Origin: Bacillota bacterium
GTDB taxonomy: Bacteria > Bacillota > Dethiobacteria > DTU022
Direction of reading: 5' to 3'
DNA: 14,217 nucleotides
Assembly (NCBI GenBank): GCA_012727685.1
Contig: JAAYGO010000081.1
Location: 1 to 14,217 of the forward strand
Part shown: positions 6,899 through 13,091 of the stretch, in pieces
Numbering within the stretch: position 1 is the stretch's first letter
How the letters are laid out: each line of letters begins with the position of its first letter
Notes under the pieces: model-generated
The model's database searches: none
Seen by the model: only the letters and a program-made list of their open reading frames with translations
Told to the model about the DNA's origin: nothing
Made by a program: the position numbers and the translations under genes

Positions 6899-7963
6899 TT
6901 GATACCGGAACAATTGTTTGGACTTGCCACGGGCATGGGCAGTCTGCCGCACGGCACGGTCGAAGAGGCGCTGGCCATTGTTTTAAAGTATTTCCAGGCT
7001 TTGCCCCACTGGCCTCAACTGCCCCGGCGCGGCACGGCCGAAGGATTGGTGGCCCAGAACCTGGCCCCCCTCCTCCAAAGGGGGCTCGTTGCCTTCACTC
7101 CGAATGGCTCGCCTTACTTTGACCAGGACAGCCCCGGCTGGGAGGAGCGCTGCCTTCAGTTTTACGAGCTGCTGCTCGCGGTAGACACAGATGGAACGGG
7201 CCTCGAGGAGTTCGCTTTTCCGGCTGATGCGGCCGCCGGCTTTTACGCTTTTGCCGATCATCCGGAGCAACTGCCTTCTTCCGCCCGCTGTGTGAAGGGT
7301 CAGCTTGTCGGCCCGGTCTCACTCGGCTTCCAGGTGACAGACCCCCAAAAAAAACCTAGCTTCTATAACCCGTCGTTAAGGGAAATACTAGTCAAAACCC
7401 TGGCGGCCCATGCGCGCTGGCAAACGGAGCGCCTGCGCGGCACCGGTTTGCCTGCCCTGGTCTTTGTCGACGATCCGGGGCTCTACAGTTATGGCAGTTC
7501 CAGCGCCGTCGGCTTAGGGCGGGCGGAAATTGAGTCCGCCCTGGCGGAGATTGTCGCCGCGATCCATGGGGCCGGGGGCCTGGCCGGCGTGCACTGCTGC
7601 GCCGGGACCGACTGGTCGCTCTTGCTGGAACTGCCCCTGGACGTGGTCAGCTTTGATGCTTACGGCTATTTCCCGTCCATGCAGGTTTACGCCGAAGCGC
7701 TCGGCAGCTTTTTAAAGCGGGGCGGCGCCCTGGCCTGGGGGATAGTGCCCACCTCGGAAAAAGTTCTGCAGGAAGATGCGGGCACTTTGCAGCGCCTGCT
7801 CGCCCGGGAAATCGAAACCCTGGCCAGGCAGGGGGTGGACGAAACGCTGCTACGGCGGCAACTGCTGATCACCCCCTCCTGCGGCACCGGCACCCTGACG
7901 CCGGAACTGGCGGAAAGGATTTACCGCCTCACCGCCTCCCTGGCCGAAAGCCTGCAAAAATAA
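6899..7963 (+). CDS. MetE/UROD-like zinc methyltransferase-fold protein, function unknown
   Basis: About 354 residues, resembling only the C-terminal catalytic half of cobalamin-independent methionine synthase and the uroporphyrinogen decarboxylase fold. It opens LATGMGSLPHGTVEEAL, a common start in this short family. Zinc-ligand positions of MetE can be matched: His232 and Cys234 in GVHCCAGTDW, Asp253 in SFDAYGY where MetE has Glu, and Cys328 in TPSCGTGTLTPE. It lacks the N-terminal half that binds polyglutamyl folate in MetE, so the methyl donor, if any, may be a corrinoid protein or another carrier, as for core-MetE proteins; this is inference. The TTG start is chosen because AAAGGAGG (6883-6890) lies 8 nt before it, while the in-frame ATG at 6851 has no ribosome site. 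It stands alone between cimA and a repeat-rich spacer. Confidence 0.75.
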   Translation: MIPEQLFGLATGMGSLPHGTVEEALAIVLKYFQALPHWPQLPRRGTAEGLVAQNLAPLLQRGLVAFTPNGSPYFDQDSPGWEERCLQFYELLLAVDTDGTGLEEFAFPADAAAGFYAFADHPEQLPSSARCVKGQLVGPVSLGFQVTDPQKKPSFYNPSLREILVKTLAAHARWQTERLRGTGLPALVFVDDPGLYSYGSSSAVGLGRAEIESALAEIVAAIHGAGGLAGVHCCAGTDWSLLLELPLDVVSFDAYGYFPSMQVYAEALGSFLKRGGALAWGIVPTSEKVLQEDAGTLQRLLAREIETLARQGVDETLLRRQLLITPSCGTGTLTPELAERIYRLTASLAESLQK

Positions 7964-8040
7964 AGTAGCCGTTGCATTTTTTAAATGAACGAAGCGCAGG
8001 CCTCAGAGACAAGAGCGGTAAGCAGTTAAGCCTATTTTCA

Positions 8041-8094
8041 GGATAGACGTTCATGCCCCCGCCAAACGGGGGCACCATTCGATGGATGAAAATG
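8041..8094 (+). repeat. Dispersed hairpin repeat, copy B (best preserved)
   Basis: Begins GGATAGACGTTCATG and ends GATGAAAATG. It can fold as a small three-way junction: outer stem TTCAT (8050-8054) with ATGAA (8086-8090), hairpin GCCCCCG (8055-8061) with CGGGGGC (8067-8073) around CCAAA, and a second hairpin CCAT-TCG-ATGG (8075-8085). ATTTTCA just upstream also complements TGAAAAT at the right end. Confidence 0.8.
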
Positions 8095-8176
8095 GCGATG
8101 CGCTATTTTCAACGTTCCATTGGCAGTTGCGCAAGCTTTAGGCTGCATTCTCTTAAGGGTGCTGCTTCTCATAATT

Positions 8177-8239
8177 CCCTCTCCCCCCTCTGGGGGGAGA
8201 GGGCAGGGTGAGGGGGGCTGAATCCGGCTGCCGCATGAT
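8177..8239 (+). repeat. 12-bp GC hairpin plus G-rich repeat, copy 2
   Basis: Arms CCCTCTCCCCCC (8177-8188) and GGGGGGAGAGGG (8192-8203) are perfectly complementary around TCT. The right arm runs into GGCAGGGTGAGGGGGGCTGA, which is shared with 6760-6796. From 8192 to 8217 four G-tracts with loops of 3, 2 and 3 nt also allow a G-quadruplex, an alternative to the hairpin. It resembles REP-type palindromes found between genes in many bacteria. Confidence 0.7.
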
Positions 8240-8256
8240 CAGGATGGCCTCTGGAG

Positions 8257-8310
8257 AACCGTCCCCTCTGCATATAATATTGTCACTGGAACCGTCCCGG
8301 TGGCAATTTT
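8257..8310 (+). promoter_or_regulatory. Possible promoter -10 box and leader hairpin of the M42 cluster
   Basis: AACCGTCCC occurs at 8257-8265 and 8290-8298. Between them is TATAAT (8273-8278), with no clear -35 box. Arms ATTGTCACTGG (8279-8289) and CCGGTGGCAAT (8297-8307) pair over 11 bp with two G-U pairs, the second AACCGTCCC starting in the loop, and are followed by TTT. The hairpin would sit at the very 5' end of the transcript, about 29 nt before the GTG start. Confidence 0.4.
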
Positions 8311-8336
8311 AGCCGTTATGGGAAGGGGTTTTGCCT

Positions 8337-9410
8337 GTGAGCGGCTTTAAGATTAAAGATGTCTTGATGGAACTATCCGCCGCCACCGGAGTCTCCGGCG
8401 ACGAGGGAGCGGCCATCGACGTGGCGGCACGGTATTTCCGGCAGTATACGGACCGCGTGAAGCGGGATCGCTTCGGCAACCTGATCGCCTTTAAAGAGGG
8501 CAAGCTGCCGGCGGGGGAGCCGCGTTTTTCGCTGGCCCTGGCCGCCCATATCGATGAGATTGGGGCCATGGTTACCCAGATCGCCAGGGGCGGTTTCCTG
8601 CGCTTTACCGCCATCGGCGGCATTGACCCGCGCACCCTCCTGGGGCAGGCGGTAGTCGTGCACGGGCGCACCCCGCTTAAGGGAGTTGTCGGCGCCCTGG
8701 CGCCGCACCTGCTTGCGGAGCGGGAACGCAGGAAAGAGCTGACCCTGGAGAAGCTCTATATCGACGTGGGATTAAGCGAAGCGGAGGCGCGGGAGCAGGT
8801 CCGCGTGGGTGACCTGATCTCCCTTGACCAGGAGCCGGTGCTGCTAAACGGCGAAAAGTGCTGCGCCGGCAAGGCCATGGATAACCGGGCCGGCGTAGCC
8901 GTGCTGCTGCAATGCGCCGCCGAGCTGGCCTCCATGCAGCACCGGGCGGACCTCTATTTTATCGCCACCGTGCAGGAAGAGGTTGGGCTCCGCGGCGCCG
9001 TTACCGCGGCCTACGGCGTCAGCCCCGATCTGGCGGTGGCCGTGGATGTTACGCACGGCGCTGCACCGGGCCTTCCGGATCATGAGGTCCATTCCCTGGG
9101 AAAGGGGCCGGTGATCGCCATCGGGCCCAATATTCACCCCGCCCTCGGTGAGAAGCTGCACGCCCTGGCCCAAAGCTACCGCCTCCCTTACCAGATCGAG
9201 CCCGTTGCCGGCAACACCCATACCGACGCCTGGGCTTTCCAGGTCTCCCGCGAGGGGATCCCCACCGCCCTGGTTTCCGTGCCCCTGCGCTACATGCATA
9301 CGGCGGTAGAGCTGCTCAACCTCGATGACCTGATCGCCGCCGGGCAGCTACTTGCTTTTCTATCCCGCAGCCTCGATGGGGCATTCTGGGAGGGATTGTC
9401 GTGTTATTAG
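8337..9410 (+). CDS. M42 family aminopeptidase (TET / cellulase M family), copy 1
   Basis: About 357 residues. M42 enzymes are two-metal aminopeptidases that form hollow dodecamers in the cytosol and trim peptides left by proteasome-like proteases. All expected ligands can be placed: His71 in AAHIDEIG, Asp182 in MDNRAG, Glu215 next to catalytic Glu214 in VQEEVGLRGA, Asp237 in AVDVTHGA, and His321 in RYMHTAVE. The GTG at 8337 is preferred since GGAAGGGG (8321-8328) is 8 nt upstream; the in-frame TTG at 8331 is too close. It overlaps the next M42 gene by 10 nt, implying coupled translation. The residue specificity (acidic, neutral or basic) cannot be assigned from sequence alone. Older annotations of this family as endoglucanase should not be trusted. 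Confidence 0.9.
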   Translation: MSGFKIKDVLMELSAATGVSGDEGAAIDVAARYFRQYTDRVKRDRFGNLIAFKEGKLPAGEPRFSLALAAHIDEIGAMVTQIARGGFLRFTAIGGIDPRTLLGQAVVVHGRTPLKGVVGALAPHLLAERERRKELTLEKLYIDVGLSEAEAREQVRVGDLISLDQEPVLLNGEKCCAGKAMDNRAGVAVLLQCAAELASMQHRADLYFIATVQEEVGLRGAVTAAYGVSPDLAVAVDVTHGAAPGLPDHEVHSLGKGPVIAIGPNIHPALGEKLHALAQSYRLPYQIEPVAGNTHTDAWAFQVSREGIPTALVSVPLRYMHTAVELLNLDDLIAAGQLLAFLSRSLDGAFWEGLSCY

Positions 9411-10408
9411 CCGAACTGGCCAACCTGCCCGGGGTATCCGGTGGCGAAAAAAGGGTGCGGCAGGCCATCGTGGAGGCCCTTGCCGGCTGCCCCGTGGAAA
9501 TGCGGACCGACAACATCGGCAATCTGCTGGTGCGTAAAGGGCCGCGCCGCAGCCCCCACGTGATGCTGGCGGCGCACATGGACGAGGTCGGCTTGATGGT
9601 TGTGGCCATCGAAAAAAGCGGGCATCTGAAATTTAAGCCGGTCGGCGGGATCGATTCCCGGGTCCTGGCGGCCAAGCGGGTGCGGGTCGGCGCCGCCGCT
9701 GTCCCCGGGGTGATCGGGGCCAAGGCCGTGCACCTGCAAAAAGACGACGACCGCAAGAAACCGTATGAGATCGAAGATCTGTTCATCGATATCGGCGCGG
9801 CCGGCAAAGAAGAGGCGGAGGCGCTCGTGAAAATCGGCGATTACGCAACCTTTGACACTGCTGCCACCCCCATCGGCAGCGGTTTTTGGCGCGGCAAGGC
9901 TTTTGACGACCGCGCAGGCTGCGCCGTGCTGCTGCAGCTGCTGCGCGACCCGGAGCTGACCGGCTTCAGCGCCGTATTCACCGTGCAGGAAGAGATCGGC
10001 AGCCGCGGAGCGATCACCGCCTCCTATGCCCTGCAGCCCGACCGGGCCTTGATCATCGAAACTACCGCCGCCGCCGATACCCCGGGCACGGGCGAAGATT
10101 TTTCGAGCACCGTGCTGGGTGCGGGCCCGGCTTTAAGCGTGATGGATCGCTCCGTGATCGTGGACCGGGAGATGCTGACAGAACTGATCGCTACCGCCCG
10201 CGAGGCGGGGCTGCCGTTCCAGTTTCGCCGCTTTACGGGCGGCGGCACGGACGCCGGGGCAGTGGCCCTGGCCGGCGAAGGGGTGAAAACGGCGGTGGTC
10301 TCCACCCCCTGCCGCTATATCCACAGCCCGCATAGCATTCTCAAGGAGAGCGACCTGCAGGCGACGGCAGCCCTGGTCAAGGCGTGGCTGTTGAGAGGTG
10401 AGAGGTGA
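9401..10408 (+). CDS. M42 family aminopeptidase, copy 2 (divergent subfamily)
   Basis: A 335-residue M42 aminopeptidase. Ligand positions are His59 in AAHMDEVG, Asp169 in FDDRAG, Glu197-Glu198 in VQEEIGSRGA and His308 in CRYIHSPHS. The fourth ligand is Glu220 in IIETTAAAD instead of the Asp seen in the two flanking copies (VDVT), and the segment after the last His lacks the usual acidic residue, so this copy belongs to a different M42 branch and may prefer other substrates. The GTG at 9401 follows GGGAGGG (9388-9394) at 6 nt and lies within the end of copy 1, so the two are surely co-translated. The C-terminus (Arg-Gly-Glu-Arg-stop) is encoded by a 7-bp tandem repeat. Confidence 0.9.
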   Translation: MLLAELANLPGVSGGEKRVRQAIVEALAGCPVEMRTDNIGNLLVRKGPRRSPHVMLAAHMDEVGLMVVAIEKSGHLKFKPVGGIDSRVLAAKRVRVGAAAVPGVIGAKAVHLQKDDDRKKPYEIEDLFIDIGAAGKEEAEALVKIGDYATFDTAATPIGSGFWRGKAFDDRAGCAVLLQLLRDPELTGFSAVFTVQEEIGSRGAITASYALQPDRALIIETTAAADTPGTGEDFSSTVLGAGPALSVMDRSVIVDREMLTELIATAREAGLPFQFRRFTGGGTDAGAVALAGEGVKTAVVSTPCRYIHSPHSILKESDLQATAALVKAWLLRGER

Positions 10409-10413
10409 GAGGT
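10393..10413 (+). repeat. 7-bp tandem repeat over a stop codon
   Basis: Three exact GAGAGGT units (10393-10399, 10400-10406, 10407-10413), then a degenerate GGGAAGTGAG. The TGA stop of the second M42 gene is at 10406-10408, inside the array. Because 7 is not a multiple of 3, gain or loss of a unit would shift the final reading frame. Confidence 0.75.
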
Positions 10414-10437
10414 GGGAAGTGAGAAAAAGATTTTAAA

Positions 10438-10486
10438 GGATAGACGTTCATACCCCGCCAGGGGGCGCCAGCAGGAGATGAAAATG
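10438..10486 (+). repeat. Dispersed hairpin repeat, copy C
   Basis: The first 14 nt (GGATAGACGTTCAT) and last 10 nt (GATGAAAATG) are identical to the copy at 8041-8094. The internal hairpin is shortened to CCCC-GCCA-GGGG, and the outer pairing TTCAT with ATGAA is kept. ATTTTAAA precedes it where the other copy has ATTTTCA. Confidence 0.75.
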
Positions 10487-10496
10487 ATGCCGTTCT

Positions 10497-10527
10497 AATT
10501 CCCAGGGTATCCTTGAGGCGGGGAATT
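10497..10527. repeat. Inverted repeat AATTCCC / GGGAATT
   Basis: Seven-base arms at 10497-10503 and 10521-10527 around a 17-nt loop, between copies 2 and 3 of the M42 genes. There is no T-run, so its role is unclear. Confidence 0.4.
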
Positions 10528-10599
10528 GAGAGGTAAAATGGAACATACTTCACCAGGGCAGTACTTGCCGGGATAATTTAAAAGAAGGTGGTCTTTCCA

Positions 10600-11592
10600 G
10601 TGGAAGCTTTGCTGAAAAAGTTAACGGAAACCTTCGGGCCTTCCGGGGAGGAGGCGGCGGTTCGCACGCTGATCGAAGCGGAGATTAAGGACAGCGTGGA
10701 CCGCATCTTTACCGATAACCTGGGCAACCTCTTCGCGCTCCGCGAAGGGGCCGGGCCGGCGATCATGCTTTCCGCCCATATGGACGAGATCGGGGTGATC
10801 ATTACCCATATCGACGAGCACGGTTTCATGCGCCTGGCGCCCGTGGGCGGGATGGCGCCCCACCTGCTCATCGGGCAGCGGCTCCGTTTCCGGGACGGCA
10901 GGGTTGCCACCGTGTACCACGAAAAGTTGAAAAGCCTGCGGGACCTGGAATGGTCAAAGCTCTACCTCGATGGCGGCGCGGCCGCAGCCCCGCCCGAGAA
11001 CCCGGTGGCTGTGGGCGACCTGGCCTGTTTTGACCAGCCCTTTCAAAGGGCGGGAGGCCGCTACCTGGCCAAGGCCCTCGATGACCGCGCCGGCTGCGCC
11101 CTGCTGATCGAGACGGCGCGCCGCCTCCCCCGCGAGCTGCCTCACACGGTCTGCTTCGTCTTTTCGGTGCAGGAAGAGGTCGGGCTGCGCGGCGCCACCA
11201 CCGCTGCCTACCGGCTCAAGCCCGCCTACGGACTGGCGGTCGATGTGACCCGGGTGGGCGATACCCCGAAGGCACCCGTAATGGCCGTCTCCCTGGGCCA
11301 GGGACCCGCCATCAAGATCAAGGACAGCTCCGTGATCTGCCATCCTCTGGTGCGCCGCTTCATGATCGATACGGCGGCGGAGCTCGGCATCCCCTATCAG
11401 TTGGAGGTCCTGGAACGGGGAGGGACCGATGCCGGGGCGATCCACCTGAGCCGCGAAGGCGTGCCCTCCGGCGTCCTCTCCATCCCCTGCCGCTATATCC
11501 ATACCCCCTCGGAAATGGTGGACGCCGGCGACATGGAGCATGCCCTCACCCTTCTGGTTAAATTGTGCAGCAAGCCCTGGCCGGCCCTGTGA
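10600..11592 (+). CDS. M42 family aminopeptidase, copy 3
   Basis: About 330 residues, close in pattern to copy 1: His60 in SAHMDEIG, Asp161 in LDDRAG, Glu192-Glu193 in VQEEVGLRGA, Asp215 in AVDVTRVGDTP and His301 in CRYIHTPSE. All metal ligands and the general base are intact, so it should be active. The GTG at 10600 is chosen because AGAAGGTGG (10584-10592) lies 7 nt before it; the in-frame GTG at 10588 lies inside that ribosome site. It is separated from copy 2 by about 190 nt of repeat sequence, so it may be a separate or read-through unit. Three paralogues in a row could form mixed dodecamers with broadened specificity, as reported for archaeal TET2/TET3; that is inference. Confidence 0.9.
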   Translation: MEALLKKLTETFGPSGEEAAVRTLIEAEIKDSVDRIFTDNLGNLFALREGAGPAIMLSAHMDEIGVIITHIDEHGFMRLAPVGGMAPHLLIGQRLRFRDGRVATVYHEKLKSLRDLEWSKLYLDGGAAAAPPENPVAVGDLACFDQPFQRAGGRYLAKALDDRAGCALLIETARRLPRELPHTVCFVFSVQEEVGLRGATTAAYRLKPAYGLAVDVTRVGDTPKAPVMAVSLGQGPAIKIKDSSVICHPLVRRFMIDTAAELGIPYQLEVLERGGTDAGAIHLSREGVPSGVLSIPCRYIHTPSEMVDAGDMEHALTLLVKLCSKPWPAL

Positions 11593-11652
11593 AGCAGCTT
11601 GCGTAAAAGGAATTAATTAAATGCCGGCAGCCGGAGCCGCTTTAAGCTTCCC

Positions 11653-11682
11653 TTTACTTCAATCTGCCCCTTGTGTTATACT
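11653..11682 (+). promoter_or_regulatory. Likely promoter of the aminomutase gene
   Basis: TTTACT (11653-11658) and TATACT (11677-11682) are 18 nt apart in an AT-rich region, giving a leader of about 100 nt. A second perfect TATAAT at 11727-11732 has no matching -35 at normal spacing. AGCCCC (about 11715-11720) could pair with GGGGCC shortly before the ribosome site, but this is weak. Confidence 0.5.
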
Positions 11683-11792
11683 TTTTGTGAGAAAAAACGT
11701 AACATTTTTTTTACAGCCCCAATATATATAATTGAAAGTTTTTATTTTGATCGATGTCATGATCTGATGGGGCCTTGATCGAGGAGCGTAAA

Positions 11793-13058
11793 ATGGAAAA
11801 ACGCAGAATTGCCCAAAGACGGGCCATGGAATTAAAAACAACGATCCAGGATTACCAGAAAGCCCAGAAGACAATTCCGACCGGCTTTCAGCAGTGGGAC
11901 CGTATTTTAAAGCAGCAGGAGCGCATCAAGGAATATTTCGGGGCCACAGATGAAGAGTGGCAAAACTGGCACTGGCAACTGCAGAACCGCATTTCAACCA
12001 CCGCCGTCCTCAAGGAGCTAATCGATTTAACTGACCGGGAAATTGCGGAAATAGACCAGGTCGGTTCCCGCTACCGCTGGGCGGTTTCACCATATTATCT
12101 CAGTTTGATCGATCCCAACGATCCTCACTGTCCCGTCCGGCGCCAGGCCATCCCGGCGGTGCAAGAATATACCGATCCCTGGGGAGAGCCCGATCCCATG
12201 GCCGAGGAATACACCTCCCCGGTGCCCGCCATCACCAGGCGCTATCCCGATCGCCTGATCATTAAGGTAACCAACCGCTGCGCCATGTACTGCCGGCACT
12301 GCCAGCGGCGCCGCAACATCGGCGAACAGGATTTCGCCACGCCGCGGGCGCAGCTTGAAGAGGCTTTGGACTACATCCGCCAGAATCAAGAAATCAGAGA
12401 TGTGCTGCTCACCGGGGGCGACGGGTTCATGTTGAACGACAAGGCCATCGCCTGGCTCCTGGAAGAGCTGAGCGCCATCCCACACGTGGAGATCAAGCGC
12501 TTTGGCACCCGCACCCCGGTAACCCTGCCCTACCGCATTACCGATGAACTATGCGCCATCCTCTCGCGCCACCTGCCGGTTTACGTGAATACCCATTTCA
12601 ACCACCCCCTGGAGATTACCCCGGCGGCGCGTGACGCCTGCTTCAAGCTGGCGCGGGCCGGTGTCGCCCTCGGAAACCAGGCTGTTCTCTTGAAGGGGAT
12701 CAATAACGATCCTTTTGTGATGCGCAAGTTGAACCATGAACTGCTGCGGATCATGGTCCGCCCCTACTATATTTTCCACGCCAAGCGGGTCAAGGGCACT
12801 TCCCATTTCTGGACCAAGGTGGAGGAGGGGATCGAAATCATGGAACACCTGCGCGGTCATACCTCGGGCCTGGCCGTTCCCACCTTCATTATCAACGCCC
12901 CGCACGGCTACGGGAAGATCCCCATCGGTCCCAACTACCTGATCGGCATGGGCAAAGACTACCTGACGATCCGCACCTGGGAAAACCGCATCATGCGTTA
13001 CGATAATCGCGAACTTGAGGAGAAAACAGCCCCGGATTCGCTCCCGGACGCAAACTGA
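11793..13058 (+). CDS. eam: KamA-family radical SAM aminomutase, predicted glutamate 2,3-aminomutase
   Basis: A 421-residue radical SAM, PLP-dependent enzyme. The 4Fe-4S/SAM motif is Cys163, Cys167 and Cys170 in CAMYCRHC, Arg172 fits the carboxylate-binding Arg134 of lysine 2,3-aminomutase, and the PLP lysine is Lys375 in NAPHGYGK. Against clostridial lysine 2,3-aminomutase (recalled sequence) the spacing of all these sites is constant, an offset of 38. The two aspartates that hold the lysine side-chain amine there, Asp293 and Asp330, are Lys331 and Asn368 here, the pair reported for glutamate 2,3-aminomutase (Lys332 and Asn369). The likely product is L-beta-glutamate, a compatible solute. 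No beta-lysine acetyltransferase (ablB) follows, which agrees. The ATG at 11793 follows GAGGAG (11781-11786) by 6 nt. Substrate assignment rests on two residues. Confidence 0.85.
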   Translation: MEKRRIAQRRAMELKTTIQDYQKAQKTIPTGFQQWDRILKQQERIKEYFGATDEEWQNWHWQLQNRISTTAVLKELIDLTDREIAEIDQVGSRYRWAVSPYYLSLIDPNDPHCPVRRQAIPAVQEYTDPWGEPDPMAEEYTSPVPAITRRYPDRLIIKVTNRCAMYCRHCQRRRNIGEQDFATPRAQLEEALDYIRQNQEIRDVLLTGGDGFMLNDKAIAWLLEELSAIPHVEIKRFGTRTPVTLPYRITDELCAILSRHLPVYVNTHFNHPLEITPAARDACFKLARAGVALGNQAVLLKGINNDPFVMRKLNHELLRIMVRPYYIFHAKRVKGTSHFWTKVEEGIEIMEHLRGHTSGLAVPTFIINAPHGYGKIPIGPNYLIGMGKDYLTIRTWENRIMRYDNRELEEKTAPDSLPDAN

Positions 13059-13068
13059 TTTTTGCGTC
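13047..13068 (+). other. Hairpin enclosing the aminomutase stop codon
   Basis: Arms GACGCAAA (13047-13054) and TTTGCGTC (13061-13068) pair perfectly; the TGA stop (13056-13058) is in the 6-nt loop. No T-run follows, so it is not a standard terminator. It lies 23 nt before the dprA start and could affect read-through or coupling. Confidence 0.5.
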
Positions 13069-13091
13069 AAGCCATACCAGGACCGGTTTAA

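Larger units (their letters stand above)
7964..8336. other. Repeat-rich gene-free stretch before the M42 cluster
   Basis: No gene is supported. In order it holds: a 19-nt match to half of the palindrome at 3819-3851 (7999-8017); the best-preserved dispersed hairpin repeat (8041-8094); a 12-bp perfect GC hairpin with attached G-rich repeat (8177-8239); two AACCGTCCC motifs; a TATAAT box; and an 11-bp hairpin close to the first peptidase gene. Confidence 0.7.

Noticed and set aside
8041..8094. Fluoride or cyclic-di-GMP riboswitch
   Set aside because: The GC hairpin and GATG strings recall such RNAs, but the order of conserved blocks does not fit and the flanking genes are neither transporters nor typical targets.
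8177..8203. Rho-independent terminator after the MetE-like gene
   Set aside because: The stem is strong, but G-rich sequence follows instead of a T-run and the gene ends more than 200 nt upstream.
142..10486. CRISPR array formed by the repeated hairpin elements
   Set aside because: Copies are kilobases apart, differ in orientation and length, and no cas genes are present.
8337..11592. Endoglucanase (cellulase M) function for the M42 genes
   Set aside because: The historical name is misleading; the metal-ligand motifs are those of aminopeptidases.
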